Part shown: one piece after another, positions 45,107 through 54,156 of the stretch
How the letters are laid out: the number at the start of each line of letters is the position of its first letter
Position numbering within the stretch: position 1 is the stretch's first letter
From: Mesorhizobium sp. M1B.F.Ca.ET.045.04.1.1
GTDB lineage: Bacteria; Pseudomonadota; Alphaproteobacteria; Rhizobiales; Rhizobiaceae
Direction: 5' to 3'
Assembly: GCF_003952465.1 (NCBI RefSeq)
Contig: NZ_CP034448.1
Location: 6,487,001 to 6,551,000 of the forward strand
DNA length: 64,000 nucleotides
The notes under the pieces: generated by a model
The model's input: the letters and a program-made list of their open reading frames with translations, nothing else
Database searches by the model: none
Told to the model about the DNA's origin: nothing
Made by a program: the position numbers and the translations under genes

Positions 45107-46009
45107 ATCTCGCCAGCAGCCGACATTCCCGAGTCCGAGGCCAGGTCCCGGACATGGCTTGCGCCTGCCAAGATCAATTTGGCGCTGCATGTCACCGGAC
45201 GGCGTGCGGACGGCTATCATCTCATCGACAGCCTTGCCGTGTTCACCCGTTTTGGCGACCGGCTGCAGATCGAGTTGGCGGAGCGCGACGAGTTCTCGGT
45301 GTCGGGCCCCTTCGCCGCCGGCGTGCCGCTCGACGGCGACAATCTGGTCGTCAAGGCGCGCGAGGCCCTGCGACGGCAAGCCGGCGCGCAGCCGATGCCG
45401 CCCGTCGCCATCCGGCTGGAAAAGAACCTGCCGATCGCTTCCGGCATCGGCGGCGGCTCGGGTGACGCGGCGACCGTGCTCAATGGCCTTTCGCGCCTTT
45501 GGGCACTCGATATCAACGAACGTGAACTGGCGCGGATCGGGCTGACGCTCGGCGCCGACCTGCCGATGTGCCTCAAGGCAAAGCCGTTGATTGCGCGCGG
45601 CATTGGCGAAGAATTATCGCCGCTGGCAGGCTTTCCCGCGCTGGCCCTGGTGCTGGTCAATCCGGGTGTGGCGGTTTCGACGCCAGACGTCTTCAAGGCG
45701 CTTTCCAGGCGCGACAACGAGGCATTGCCGCCCCTGCCCGGCCGCCTGGATTTTCACACCATTCGCAATTGGCTCGAGACGACCCGCAACGATCTAGAGC
45801 CAGCCGCGCGCGCCATCCAGCCCGCCATCGGCCAAGCGCTCAGCGCGCTGAACAAAGCAGACGCCGCCTTCGCCCGCATGTCCGGCTCCGGCGCCACCTG
45901 TTTCGGACTGTTCGAGACCGGCAATGTCGCCAAGCGCGCGGCGATCGAGATCCGCGGCCGCCATCCCGGCTGGTTCGTCGCCGCGACGCGCAGCATGGAG
46001 GCTGATTGA
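45107..46009 (+). CDS. ispE: 4-diphosphocytidyl-2-C-methyl-D-erythritol kinase with non-canonical start
   Basis: GHMP kinase of the MEP isoprenoid pathway. Motifs: LAPAKINLALHVTGRRADGY at the N-terminus, PIASGIGGGSGDAATVL (ATP loop) and MSGSGATCFGLF near the end. The first conserved motif begins about 45158, yet from the in-frame stop at 45056 to 45178 there is no ATG, GTG or TTG; the first (TTG, 45179) would cut through the motif. ATC at 45107, nine bases after AAGGA, is taken as the provisional start (300 residues; E. coli 283); ATT at 45125 is another option. Its TGA overlaps the next ATG. Confidence 0.88.
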   Translation: MSPAADIPESEARSRTWLAPAKINLALHVTGRRADGYHLIDSLAVFTRFGDRLQIELAERDEFSVSGPFAAGVPLDGDNLVVKAREALRRQAGAQPMPPVAIRLEKNLPIASGIGGGSGDAATVLNGLSRLWALDINERELARIGLTLGADLPMCLKAKPLIARGIGEELSPLAGFPALALVLVNPGVAVSTPDVFKALSRRDNEALPPLPGRLDFHTIRNWLETTRNDLEPAARAIQPAIGQALSALNKADAAFARMSGSGATCFGLFETGNVAKRAAIEIRGRHPGWFVAATRSMEAD

Positions 46010-46566
46010 TGGCGAGGATCGACGAAAGCCGTCCCTTCATCCCCGTGCGCATCGCGGTGCTGACGGTTTCCGACACGCGCGGCCTCGCCGACGACAAATC
46101 GGGCCAGACGCTGGCCGACCGGATCGCGGAAGCCGGCCATATACTGGCCGCCCGCGATATCGTTACCGACGACCGGGAAAAGATCCGCGAGAAAGTGCTC
46201 GGCTGGTCGAGGGACGAAGGGATCGATGTCGTCATCACCACCGGCGGTACCGGATTCACCGGCCGCGACGTGACGCCGGAGGCGCTCGAGCCAATCTTTG
46301 AAAAGCGCATGGACGGTTTTTCGGAGGTCTTCCACCGCATCTCCTACGACAAGATCGGCACCTCGACGATCCAGAGCCGGGCGACCGGCGGCGTCGTCAA
46401 CGCCACCTTCGTTTTCGTGCTGCCGGGCTCCCCCGGCGCCTGCAAGGATGCCTGGGACGGCATCATCAAGGCACAGCTCGACTACCGGCACATGCCCTGC
46501 AACTTCGTCGAGATCATGCCGCGCCTCGACGAGCATCTCAGGCGCGGCGGCAAGCCTGCCTCGTAA
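46009..46566 (+). CDS. moaB: Molybdenum cofactor biosynthesis protein B
   Basis: 185 residues. The MoaB/MogA fold is shown by VRIAVLTVSDTRG and VITTGGTGFTGRDVTPEAL (about 75-93), and LPGSPGACKDAW (about 143). Adenylates or binds molybdopterin during Moco synthesis. It overlaps the ispE stop (TGATG form) and has GGAGG upstream, so it is coupled to ispE. No other mo genes are nearby. Confidence 0.92.
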   Translation: MARIDESRPFIPVRIAVLTVSDTRGLADDKSGQTLADRIAEAGHILAARDIVTDDREKIREKVLGWSRDEGIDVVITTGGTGFTGRDVTPEALEPIFEKRMDGFSEVFHRISYDKIGTSTIQSRATGGVVNATFVFVLPGSPGACKDAWDGIIKAQLDYRHMPCNFVEIMPRLDEHLRRGGKPAS

Positions 46567-46690
46567 AGCATAGGCAAAACAGTCAATCGGCATCCGGTTT
46601 GCAGGCGGAATGGCGCTCCCGTCTTCGCGGCGCCATTCCGAAGCCGATACGGGCAAAGTACCTTGTGCGAGGAAACAAGGGACTTTTGCC

Positions 46691-47119
46691 ATGAGCGTTC
46701 ACAGCGGCGGATGCCATTGCGGCAATATCCGTCTGAGCTTCTCCACCACGCTCGATCCGGCCAGCATGGAGATCCGCGCCTGCCAGTGCTCGTTCTGTAC
46801 CCGGCATGGGTCGCGCGCTGCCGCCGATCCGAACGGGCATCTGACCATCTCGGTCGAAGACAAGGCACGGCTGCAGACATACCGGTTCGGCCTGCGCACC
46901 GCCGACTATCTGGTCTGCCGCGAATGCGGCGTCTATGTCGCGGCGATTGCCGGCGACGGTGACGGCGCCAGGGCGATCGTCATCGTCAACGCGCTCGACG
47001 ATCGCGAGCGATTCTCTCGCGAACCGATCCCGGTCCGCTACGATGCCGAAAGCCGCGAGCAGCGTCTGGCGAGGCGCCGCACCGCCTGGATGCCGGTCGA
47101 AATCCGGGGAATGACCTGA
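46691..47119 (+). CDS. GFA-family zinc-binding protein
   Basis: 142 residues. C8 and C10 in GGCHCGN, C31, C33 and C36 in CQCSFC, and C76/C79 in CRECG give the two zinc sites of the glutathione-dependent formaldehyde-activating (Gfa/CENP-V) fold. Most family members have no shown formaldehyde activity. Directly abuts the convergent dioxygenase-like gene. Confidence 0.9.
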   Translation: MSVHSGGCHCGNIRLSFSTTLDPASMEIRACQCSFCTRHGSRAAADPNGHLTISVEDKARLQTYRFGLRTADYLVCRECGVYVAAIAGDGDGARAIVIVNALDDRERFSREPIPVRYDAESREQRLARRRTAWMPVEIRGMT

Positions 47120-48094
47120 TCAGCGAATGACCGGCTCGCCGTGGAAGCGGCGCCGCGATGGCCGCGAGACGCCGAAGCCGATCTCCATCATCAGCCTCGG
47201 CGTATGCGCCGGCACCGTGCCCATGTGGAAGCCGAACGGGTCCTCGACGAAGCCGAAACCGGCCTCGCCTGTCAGCGTGACCGGGCTTTGCTGACCATAG
47301 ACGTCCAGCACCTCATCCGCGGCGTGGCCGACCAGAAGCGTCAGCTGGTGCTTGAGCGCGCGGCGCCTGTGGCTGCCGCGGACATAGACATGCGGGCCGG
47401 TGCCGGCATCGCAGGGCTTCAGATAGAAGAAGAACTTCAGCATGCGCCAGTCGTCGAGGTCGAAATGGTATTTGCCGAGCGAGGCGAGGTTCTTGTCGGC
47501 GTTGGAAGCCTTGCCGGTCGGGAAGCTCCACCAGACGCGCGTCGTGATCAGCTTCGCCTGGCCGCCGAGATAATGCCGGGCGACGTCGAGCAGCAGCGGA
47601 TCCTTCTGGATGGCAAGGGCCGCCGGACAATCCAGGATGCGCTCGAAATAGTGCCCGCTGAGCAGCGAGCGGCCGAACCGCTTTTCCGCCTCGTCATGCT
47701 CGCCTGGCATGAATTCGAGACGGCGGTCGAAATTGCCGAAACAGGGTGTGCGCTGCGCGAAAGCAGCGATCTCCTCGTGGATCGCCGGCGGCAGCATGAA
47801 GCCCGAAAACAACCCATCGGAGCGCAGCGCCTCGACCACGACCCCGCGCTCGATGCCGGTGAATATCGTCTCACCCGCACTGCCGAGCGGACGGGCTCGC
47901 TTTGCACCCAGCCAGTGGATGCGGCGCCCCGGCATGGTGCGAGCCAGCACGAACATCGGCAGCCAGGCCGGGTTTTCGCGCAGGTCCTTCAGATAGGTCG
48001 GTATGCGCACGACCATGCGCCTGAGCAGGCTGCCGTCGCGGGCGATGGCCTCCAGGCTGGCCGCGCCGGAATTGTCTGGGGGAGCAAGATTCAT
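47120..48094 (-). CDS. PhyH-like 2-oxoglutarate oxygenase, putative
   Basis: 324 residues. HFDLDDWRMLKFFFYLKP gives a His-x-Asp metal pair (about 216) and HVYVRGSHRRRALKHQ matches the GSH-R segment of PhyH proteins; the distal His is probably in GTVPAHTPRLMMEIGFG. An N-terminal region of about 110 residues is not part of the catalytic core. Only weakly like the other dioxygenase in this window (21760). AGGA precedes the ATG. Confidence 0.7.
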   Translation of the reverse strand: MNLAPPDNSGAASLEAIARDGSLLRRMVVRIPTYLKDLRENPAWLPMFVLARTMPGRRIHWLGAKRARPLGSAGETIFTGIERGVVVEALRSDGLFSGFMLPPAIHEEIAAFAQRTPCFGNFDRRLEFMPGEHDEAEKRFGRSLLSGHYFERILDCPAALAIQKDPLLLDVARHYLGGQAKLITTRVWWSFPTGKASNADKNLASLGKYHFDLDDWRMLKFFFYLKPCDAGTGPHVYVRGSHRRRALKHQLTLLVGHAADEVLDVYGQQSPVTLTGEAGFGFVEDPFGFHMGTVPAHTPRLMMEIGFGVSRPSRRRFHGEPVIR

Positions 48095-48271
48095 CGGGGG
48101 TCCTCATATGCATTGACGTTCGACGAAGCGACGCCCGCCTATCGCTTCGGCATTACCCAATCCCGATTGTCCCGCATGCCGGGATGCTAACCTCGCCTTT
48201 ATTTTTGTGCAATGCACAATAAAGCAATGACTGAAATCTGCTGCCCGGCTTTCCTCTTGCGGGCGCCTGCA

Positions 48272-48775
48272 TCACTTCGGCGGCGCCACCCAGATCTCGG
48301 CATTCAGCCTCCTGGTCGCGAGACCGCGCGCCAAAGCTTCGGCGCTGCGCGCGCTTTTCGCGATTGCCGCGGCCTGGCGCTTGCTGATGACGAGGCCTTC
48401 GGCCAGCGCCCGGTTGCCTGAAAAGACCCGGGCCAGGAACGGCGCGCGATTGGCGCGCGCGCGGGAAAAACGCGCCGGCATCGTCTGCTTGGCCGTGTGG
48501 GCGGCGACCTCCTCGATCCAGCCTTCGGCCAGCCGCGCGCCTGGCTCGAGCAACAGCAGCCAGTCGCCCTTGGCCTGGCCGATGCCGTCGGCGACGCCGC
48601 CGGCCATATAGTGGCAGCCGGCATGCTCTGCGACGTAATGAGTCTGGTCGGTCGAACCAGTGTCGCAGACGATGACGTCGCGCACCACGCCTTCGACCGC
48701 GCCGCCGATCAGGGAGGCGAGCGTGCGGGCAAGACCCTCTTCGTCGTTGCGGGTTTCGATGAGAACGCTGAGCAT
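48272..48775 (-). CDS. Small family 2 glycosyltransferase-like protein
   Basis: 167 residues. It starts MLSVLIETRNDEEGLARTLA with VCDTGSTDQT, the nucleotide-sugar binding end of GT2 enzymes (GT-A fold), and has LLLLEPGARL in place of the DxD motif, so catalysis is doubtful. Roughly half the usual length, ending in a basic helical tail. Known in rhizobia as a short conserved protein, by my recollection; role unknown. Divergent from the radical SAM gene. Confidence 0.8.
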   Translation of the reverse strand: MLSVLIETRNDEEGLARTLASLIGGAVEGVVRDVIVCDTGSTDQTHYVAEHAGCHYMAGGVADGIGQAKGDWLLLLEPGARLAEGWIEEVAAHTAKQTMPARFSRARANRAPFLARVFSGNRALAEGLVISKRQAAAIAKSARSAEALARGLATRRLNAEIWVAPPK

Positions 48776-48873
48776 TCCTAGCCGAATAGCGGAAAGCCGG
48801 GCGCGGCGCCAGTTGCGCGTCCTAATCGAAAAAGTTCTTGCTTTGTTCTCATCGACAAAATAGGAATAGTTTC

Positions 48874-50079
48874 ATGAACAGAGCGATTCGACAGCCTGCC
48901 GACAGTCCCTGGGAGAGGGCGAAAATGGAACAGATCGTCCGCGCCGATATTGCCGCCTTCGGAGCAGGCAGAGCCGAGATGGCGAATGCCGTGATCGAAC
49001 AGAGCGGCATGCGCGTTCGCCCCGAGCGCAATCGCGGACGCTCCGCCGGCATCAACCCGTCCGGCCGCTTCGAGCCGGTTAGCCGGCATGTGTTCGACGA
49101 CGGCTGGAACTCGCTGGAAGAGCTGCCGCCGTTCAAGACGGAAGTGCAGGTCGAAAAGCCGCGCACCATCATCACCCGCAACGAGTCGCCGGACATTTCC
49201 TTCGATCGTTCGATCAATCCCTATCGCGGCTGCGAGCATGGCTGCGTCTATTGCTTTGCCAGGCCGACGCATTCCTTCATGGGGCTGTCACCGGGGCTCG
49301 ATTTCGAGTCCAAGCTGTTCGCCAAGCCGGACGCGGCACGCATGCTGGACAGGGAATTGTCGAAGCCCGGCTACCAGCCGCGCACCATCGCCATCGGCAC
49401 CAACACCGATCCCTACCAGCCGATCGAGAAGCAGTACCGGATCATGCGCGAGATCCTGGAGGTGCTGGAGGCGCGCGGCCATCCGGTCGGCATCGTCACC
49501 AAGTCGGCGCTGGTGACGCGCGACATCGACATCCTGTCGCGCATGGCCGAGCGCGGCCTTGCCAAGGTGGCGCTATCGGTGACGACCCTCGACCGCATGC
49601 TGGCGAGAACGATGGAACCCCGTGCGTCGACGCCGACGAAGCGGCTGGAAGCGATAAGGCAGCTTTCGGATGCCGGCATCCCGGCCTCGGTGATGGTGGC
49701 GCCGATCATTCCGGGCCTCAACGATCCGGAGATGGAGCGCATCCTCGATTCGGCACGCGCCGCCGGCGCCAGGGAAGCAGGCTATGTCGTACTGCGGCTG
49801 CCGCTGGAAGTGGCGCCGATCTTCAAGGACTGGCTCTTGCGGCATTATCCGGACCGCTACCGGCATGTGATGTCGCTGATCCGTTCGATGCGCGACGGCA
49901 AGGACTACGATTCGGAATGGGGCAAGCGCATGAAGGGCGCCGGTCCTTATGCCTGGCAGATCGGCCGTCGCTTCGAGATCGCCGCCAAGCGGCTCGGACT
50001 CAATGTCGAACGGCGGCAGCTTCGGACCGACCAATTCGTCGCAGGCTCCGGCGCCGGCGAGCAGCTGATGCTGCTTTGA
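48874..50079 (+). CDS. Radical SAM protein of the PA0069 type
   Basis: 401 residues. The 4Fe-4S cluster motif is CEHGCVYCFA (CxxxCxxC, about 126-135) after NPYRG, with the GTNTDPYQPIE stretch typical of the SplB-like/PA0069 group. The family's substrate is unknown. The ATG at 48874 has AGGAA upstream; a later ATG at 48925 with GAGAGGG is an alternative. Upstream of rnhB and on the same strand, with about 200 bases between. Confidence 0.9.
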   Translation: MNRAIRQPADSPWERAKMEQIVRADIAAFGAGRAEMANAVIEQSGMRVRPERNRGRSAGINPSGRFEPVSRHVFDDGWNSLEELPPFKTEVQVEKPRTIITRNESPDISFDRSINPYRGCEHGCVYCFARPTHSFMGLSPGLDFESKLFAKPDAARMLDRELSKPGYQPRTIAIGTNTDPYQPIEKQYRIMREILEVLEARGHPVGIVTKSALVTRDIDILSRMAERGLAKVALSVTTLDRMLARTMEPRASTPTKRLEAIRQLSDAGIPASVMVAPIIPGLNDPEMERILDSARAAGAREAGYVVLRLPLEVAPIFKDWLLRHYPDRYRHVMSLIRSMRDGKDYDSEWGKRMKGAGPYAWQIGRRFEIAAKRLGLNVERRQLRTDQFVAGSGAGEQLMLL

Positions 50080-50276
50080 CAATTGTGCCGGCCGCAGGAG
50101 GCCGGCGCCAAGCAATTCCAGATAAAGCGATTTTTCTCTCTGGAATTGCGATCGATTTCAAGAATCCCGTCCGGCCCTTGTCCCCCGGCCGTGAGACGGT
50201 GCCCTCCCGGTCCGACGCCCCATCCGACCCGGAGGGACTTGCGGAGAATCGGAGCCGATGCGAACCTCGCCGCACC

Positions 50277-50975
50277 ATGGCTCGCGCGCGTTCCGATTCT
50301 CCGCTTCTGTTCGAAATGGTCGAGAAGCCCGACTTCTCCGTTGAGACGAAGGCGATGGCTGACGGGCTGTGGCCGGTCGCCGGCATGGACGAGGCGGGCC
50401 GCGGGCCGCTCGCCGGTCCGGTTGTGGCAGCCGCGGTAGTGCTTGATCCCGCCAACATTCCGGAAGGCCTCGACGACTCCAAGCGCCTCACCCATTTGCA
50501 GCGCGAGGCCCTGTTCCTGAAAATCCTGGGCTCGGCGCTCAGCGTTTCGATGGCCTCGATCAGCGCCGAAGGCATCGACAACAGCAACATCTTGAAAGCC
50601 AGCCTGGAAGCGATGCGTCGCGCCGCCGCCGGCTTGTCGCTGCAGCCGAAGCTGGCTTTGGCCGACGGCCGCGACGTGCCGCCCGGTCTGCCCTGCGAGG
50701 GCCGCGCGCTGATCAAGGGCGACCAGCGCTCGCAGTCGATCGCCGCCGCCTCGATCGTCGCCAAGGTGATGCGCGACCGCATGATGTGCGGCTGCGGCGG
50801 CCATCACGAACATTATGGCTTCGAGGTGCATATGGGCTATGCGACGGTCCGGCACCGCACGGCAATCGAGGCGCATGGCCCGGTGGCACGATTGCACCGC
50901 GCCTCGTTCGCGCCGTTCAGGCTGGGTGGCGTCGAGGTGCTGGAAGAGGAAGAGAGCTTCGCCGGGCTGGAATAA
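50277..50975 (+). CDS. rnhB: Ribonuclease HII
   Basis: 232 residues. The catalytic acidic residues are in VAGMDEAGRGPLAGPV (D and E), DDSKRL, and IKGDQRSQSIAAASIVAKV with the second Asp nearby. Removes RNA from RNA-DNA hybrids, including single ribonucleotides. The open frame extends far upstream but through the radical SAM gene in another frame; ATG at 50277 suits the domain start. Its TAA stop coincides with the edge of the palindromic repeat at 50974. Confidence 0.93.
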   Translation: MARARSDSPLLFEMVEKPDFSVETKAMADGLWPVAGMDEAGRGPLAGPVVAAAVVLDPANIPEGLDDSKRLTHLQREALFLKILGSALSVSMASISAEGIDNSNILKASLEAMRRAAAGLSLQPKLALADGRDVPPGLPCEGRALIKGDQRSQSIAAASIVAKVMRDRMMCGCGGHHEHYGFEVHMGYATVRHRTAIEAHGPVARLHRASFAPFRLGGVEVLEEEESFAGLE

Positions 50976-51128
50976 TCTCCCCCCTCGAGGGGGAGATGGC
51001 CGGCAGGCAGGGAGGGTCGCCGCGCGTGAAGCGCCAACGCCCTCTTTAATCGTACAAAGCGTCGAGCTCTACGCGCAACGACCCCCTCTGTCGCCTTCGG
51101 CGACATCTCCCCCTCGAGGGGGGAGATT
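50974..51128. repeat. CCCCCTC palindromic repeat, intergenic copy
   Basis: AATCTCCCCCCTCGAGGGGG to CCCCTCGAGGGGGGAGATT, with GCCGGCAGGCAGGGAGGGTC and CTGTCGCCTTCGGCGACA internally. Same family as the copies inside glyQ and glyS; here it starts within the rnhB stop codon. Confidence 0.85.
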
Positions 51129-51142
51129 ATCCGCGCAACAAC

Positions 51143-51174
51143 AAAAAGCCGCCGGGTTGCCCAGGCGGCTTTTT
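51143..51174. terminator. Bidirectional intrinsic terminator for rnhB and atpF
   Basis: AAAAAGCCGCC-loop-GGCGGCTTTTT: a GC stem flanked by A and T runs, so it can end transcription from both sides. It lies between the convergent rnhB (plus) and ATP synthase operon (minus), 22 bases after the atpF stop. Confidence 0.85.
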
Positions 51175-51196
51175 CGATTCCGTAAAGCGAAACTCG

Positions 51197-51688
51197 TCAG
51201 TTCAGCTTGGCCTTCACGTCCTGCAGCGCCGACTTGAAAAGGTCTGCACCGGCCTTGGCGTCGACCTTGGCGGCAAGCAGCGCGCGGGCGGCTTCGACGG
51301 CGATGTCGACGGCGCTGGCGCGCACCTCGCCGATCGCTTCGCGCTCGGCCTGGCTGATCTTCTGTTCGGCCAACGCGGTGCGCCGGGCAACATAGTCCTC
51401 GGTCTTCTTGTGCGCCTCGGAGGCAAGGAGTTCGGCCTCGCGCTTGGCGGCGGCGACGATGTCGGCGGCCTCCTTCTCGGCTTCCTTGCGCTTCTGCTGG
51501 TATTGGCCGAGCAGCTGCTGGGCCTCCTCGCGCAGGCGGCGCGCTTCATCGAGCTCGCTGCTGATCTTGGCCGCACGGGTGTCGAGCGACTTGGCGAGCA
51601 TGCCCGGCACCTTCAGATAGATGACGGCGCCGAGGAAGATGATAAGGGCAATCGTTGCCCAGAGCGTAGCGAGTGATGTGGCGTCCAT
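51197..51688 (-). CDS. atpF: ATP synthase F0 subunit b
   Basis: 163 residues: one N-terminal membrane helix (LWATIALIIFLGAVIYLKV) and a long Ala/Glu/Lys-rich coiled coil (about 40-155). Forms the peripheral stalk with b'. Last gene of atpI-B-E-F'-F, 10 bases after the b' stop. Confidence 0.94.
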   Translation of the reverse strand: MDATSLATLWATIALIIFLGAVIYLKVPGMLAKSLDTRAAKISSELDEARRLREEAQQLLGQYQQKRKEAEKEAADIVAAAKREAELLASEAHKKTEDYVARRTALAEQKISQAEREAIGEVRASAVDIAVEAARALLAAKVDAKAGADLFKSALQDVKAKLN

Positions 51689-51698
51689 GATGCGCTCC

Positions 51699-52280
51699 TC
51701 ACCGGGTCGCGGATTTGACCGCGGCCGAGATCTCGGCCTTGTCGGTCTTGCCGCCGACCAGCGCCTCGACGATGGCCGACGTGGTGTCCTCGGCGATCGT
51801 GCCGACTTCCTTCATGGCCTTGGCCTTGATCGAGGCGATGCTCGCCTCGGCCTCGCCGAGCTTCTTCTCGAGTTCGGCCTCGAGCTTCTTGCGCGTGCTT
51901 TCGGCTTCGCTCTTGGCGGCGTCGTTCGCCTGCTGGCCGATCTTGTTGGCGTTGGCCTTGGCTTCCGCCAGCTCCTGCTCATAGGCGGCAACGGCCGCAT
52001 CGGCCTCACCCTTCAGCCTGGCGGCATGGTCGAGATCCTGGGTGATGCGGTCGTTGCGGACATCGATGATACCGCCGACGCGCGGCATCACAACCCGCTT
52101 CAGGAACAGATAGAAGAGCCCGAAGGTGATGACCAGCCACAGGATCTGCGACGGGAAGGTCTCGGCATTGAACGGCGGGAACGTTTCATGCGCCTCGGCA
52201 GGCACGGCGGTGCCGGCATGCGTATCGCCTTCGGCCGCAGCCGGCGCGGACTCTTGCGCAAAGGCAGATGTCACGAACAT
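51699..52280 (-). CDS. atpF': ATP synthase F0 subunit b'
   Basis: 193 residues. An N-terminal extension rich in Ala/Glu/Pro precedes the membrane helix (PSQILWLVITFGLFYLFLKR, about 44-63); a coiled coil follows with the conserved RVGGIIDVRNDRI start. A divergent duplicate of subunit b found in photosynthetic bacteria and alphaproteobacteria, giving a b-b' heterodimer stalk. Also called atpG or atpX in some annotations. Confidence 0.92.
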   Translation of the reverse strand: MFVTSAFAQESAPAAAEGDTHAGTAVPAEAHETFPPFNAETFPSQILWLVITFGLFYLFLKRVVMPRVGGIIDVRNDRITQDLDHAARLKGEADAAVAAYEQELAEAKANANKIGQQANDAAKSEAESTRKKLEAELEKKLGEAEASIASIKAKAMKEVGTIAEDTTSAIVEALVGGKTDKAEISAAVKSATR

Positions 52281-52342
52281 CTCATTCCCCTGTCCATACG
52301 GCGGGGCCGCACCATGCGGCCCCTTTCGTCAGCGTGTGCTTC

Positions 52343-52567
52343 TTACTTGAAGACCAGCAGCAGCGCGATGAGGAGCGAGAAGATGCCCAGAGCTTCAGTC
52401 ACGGCGAAGCCGAAGATCAGGCGGCCGAACTGGCCGTCAGCGGCCGACGGGTTGCGGAGCGCGCCCGAGAGGTAGCTGCCGAAGATGTTGCCGAGGCCGA
52501 TGCCGGCGCCGCCCATGCCGATGCAGGCGATACCAGCACCGATAGCAGCTGCTGCAGTTGCGTCCAT
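52343..52567 (-). CDS. atpE: ATP synthase F0 subunit c
   Basis: 74 residues, two membrane helices joined by the polar loop ALRNPSA. The proton-binding carboxylate is E58 in GFAVTEALGIF. Forms the rotor ring. GAGTTT-type ribosome site (AGGAG) precedes the ATG. Confidence 0.96.
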   Translation of the reverse strand: MDATAAAAIGAGIACIGMGGAGIGLGNIFGSYLSGALRNPSAADGQFGRLIFGFAVTEALGIFSLLIALLLVFK

Positions 52568-52647
52568 TTCAAAACTCCTGTGGTTTTTCGTAATCGTTGC
52601 GGTTGGTATGTTGGGTATGCTGGCGCCGGGGCGCCGGTGAAAATCGA

Positions 52648-53409
52648 TCAGTGACTCGGGTGCAGAGCGTCGTTCAGATACATGCAGGTCAGCACCGCGA
52701 AGACGTAGGCCTGCAGGAAGGCGACCAGCAGTTCCAGCGCCGTCAGCGCGACGGCCATGGCTAAAGGCAGAACCGAGCCGGCGACGCCGACGGCGCCCAG
52801 CGCGCTGAGGCTGACGACGAAGCCGGAAAACACCTTCAGCGTGATGTGGCCGGCCAGCATGTTGGCGAAAAGACGAACCGAGAGGCTGACGGGACGCGAA
52901 ACGAACGAAATGATCTCGATAGCCACCACCAGCGGCAGAAGATAGCCGGGAACGCCGTGCGGCACGAACAGCTTGAGGAAGCCGAGGCCGTGCTTGGCGA
53001 AACCGTAGACGAGGACGGTGCCGATGACCAGGATCGCCAGCGTGAAGGTGACGATAATGTGGCTGGTGACGGTGAAGAAATAGGGGAACAGGCCGATGAG
53101 GTTGGCGACCAGCACGAACATGAACAGCGAGAACACCAGCGGGAAGAACTGCATCCCCTGCTTGCCCGCCGCGTCGCGCAGCATGTTGCCGACGAACTCA
53201 TATGCCATTTCAGAGATCGACTGCAGGCGGCCCGGAATGAGGCTGCGGCTGGCGGTGCTCATGTAGAGGAAGGCGGAAGCAACGACGATCGTCGCGACCA
53301 TGAACAGAGAGGAATTGGTGAAAGAGATGTCGTAGCCGCCGATGTGAATCGGGATGATCGGATGGATCTGGAACTGGTGGATCGGATCGACCTTGTCAGC
53401 AGCAGCCAC
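52648..53409 (-). CDS. atpB: ATP synthase F0 subunit a
   Basis: 253 residues, five to six membrane helices. SLSVRLFANMLAGHITLKV contains the essential Arg opposite the c ring; LFSLFMFVLVANLIGLFPY is the conserved entry helix. Provides the proton half channels. Upstream of atpE with 80 bases between. Confidence 0.96.
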   Translation of the reverse strand: MAAADKVDPIHQFQIHPIIPIHIGGYDISFTNSSLFMVATIVVASAFLYMSTASRSLIPGRLQSISEMAYEFVGNMLRDAAGKQGMQFFPLVFSLFMFVLVANLIGLFPYFFTVTSHIIVTFTLAILVIGTVLVYGFAKHGLGFLKLFVPHGVPGYLLPLVVAIEIISFVSRPVSLSVRLFANMLAGHITLKVFSGFVVSLSALGAVGVAGSVLPLAMAVALTALELLVAFLQAYVFAVLTCMYLNDALHPSH

Positions 53410-53475
53410 TTTTAATCCCCGTCAAAGCCACAACCGGCTTCTTAAGTTCGCTTTCGCGCCTTGCGGCGCCTCATC

Positions 53476-53868
53476 TCATTTCTTCGGCTCGGGCGGCTCG
53501 CCGCCCTGACCGAATTGCGGCGCCAGTCCCGCCGAACGCAGGACATTGAGTATACCGGCGCCAAAGCCCAGCAGCAGGCCGACGATCAGACCCCATGGCG
53601 CTGTTCCCGCCAGGCGGTCGATGATCCAGCCCAAGCCGACACCGACCACCACTCCGGCGATGAACTCGCTGGACAGCTTCAGTGCCTGACCGTAACCGGT
53701 CGCAGCTTTCGCTTCGTCTTTCCCCTCGAGCCGGTCCGTGCGTCTTGATGCAAGCGATGCTTCAAGCTCGCGCCGGCGGCGCTCAAGTTCGTCGTCGCGG
53801 ATGGCGGCTTCATGCTGTTTGCCGCGGCCGGTTTCTCCGGTTCCGTCTGGCCCGTTTTTGTTGGCCAT
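53476..53868 (-). CDS. atpI: ATP synthase assembly protein AtpI
   Basis: 130 residues: a charged N-terminal stretch (about 1-65, ERRRRELEASLASRR) followed by two membrane helices (EFIAGVVVGVGLGWIIDRLA and PWGLIVGLLLGFGAGILNVL). The AtpI/GlyZip pattern is typical of alphaproteobacterial atpI. The ATG at 53868 has AGGGGGG upstream. First gene of the F0 operon; the helper for c-ring assembly. Confidence 0.88.
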   Translation of the reverse strand: MANKNGPDGTGETGRGKQHEAAIRDDELERRRRELEASLASRRTDRLEGKDEAKAATGYGQALKLSSEFIAGVVVGVGLGWIIDRLAGTAPWGLIVGLLLGFGAGILNVLRSAGLAPQFGQGGEPPEPKK

Positions 53869-54156
53869 CGCAACCCCCCTGCCCGGGCAGACTGTCATCG
53901 TCCGTCCGCTTCTAAAGTCGCCGGCAACATAGTTAGAGGGTCCGCCCCCGTCAAGCCACGGGCCGAACTTCGAAGTGCTGTATTTTTGCTTTTTAAATCA
54001 ATGGCTTATTGAGGTGCGACATCGTGCCCGTTATGCCCGCGCGGGGACTCGGCGCGAATCCGCGCGGCAAGCCGCGCCGATTGGTGCGCGCGGCGAGCGA
54101 TAAACGGTGTTGACGGAGGCACCGATTAAGCGGCTCAGCCGAGCCGCCCAAACGGC

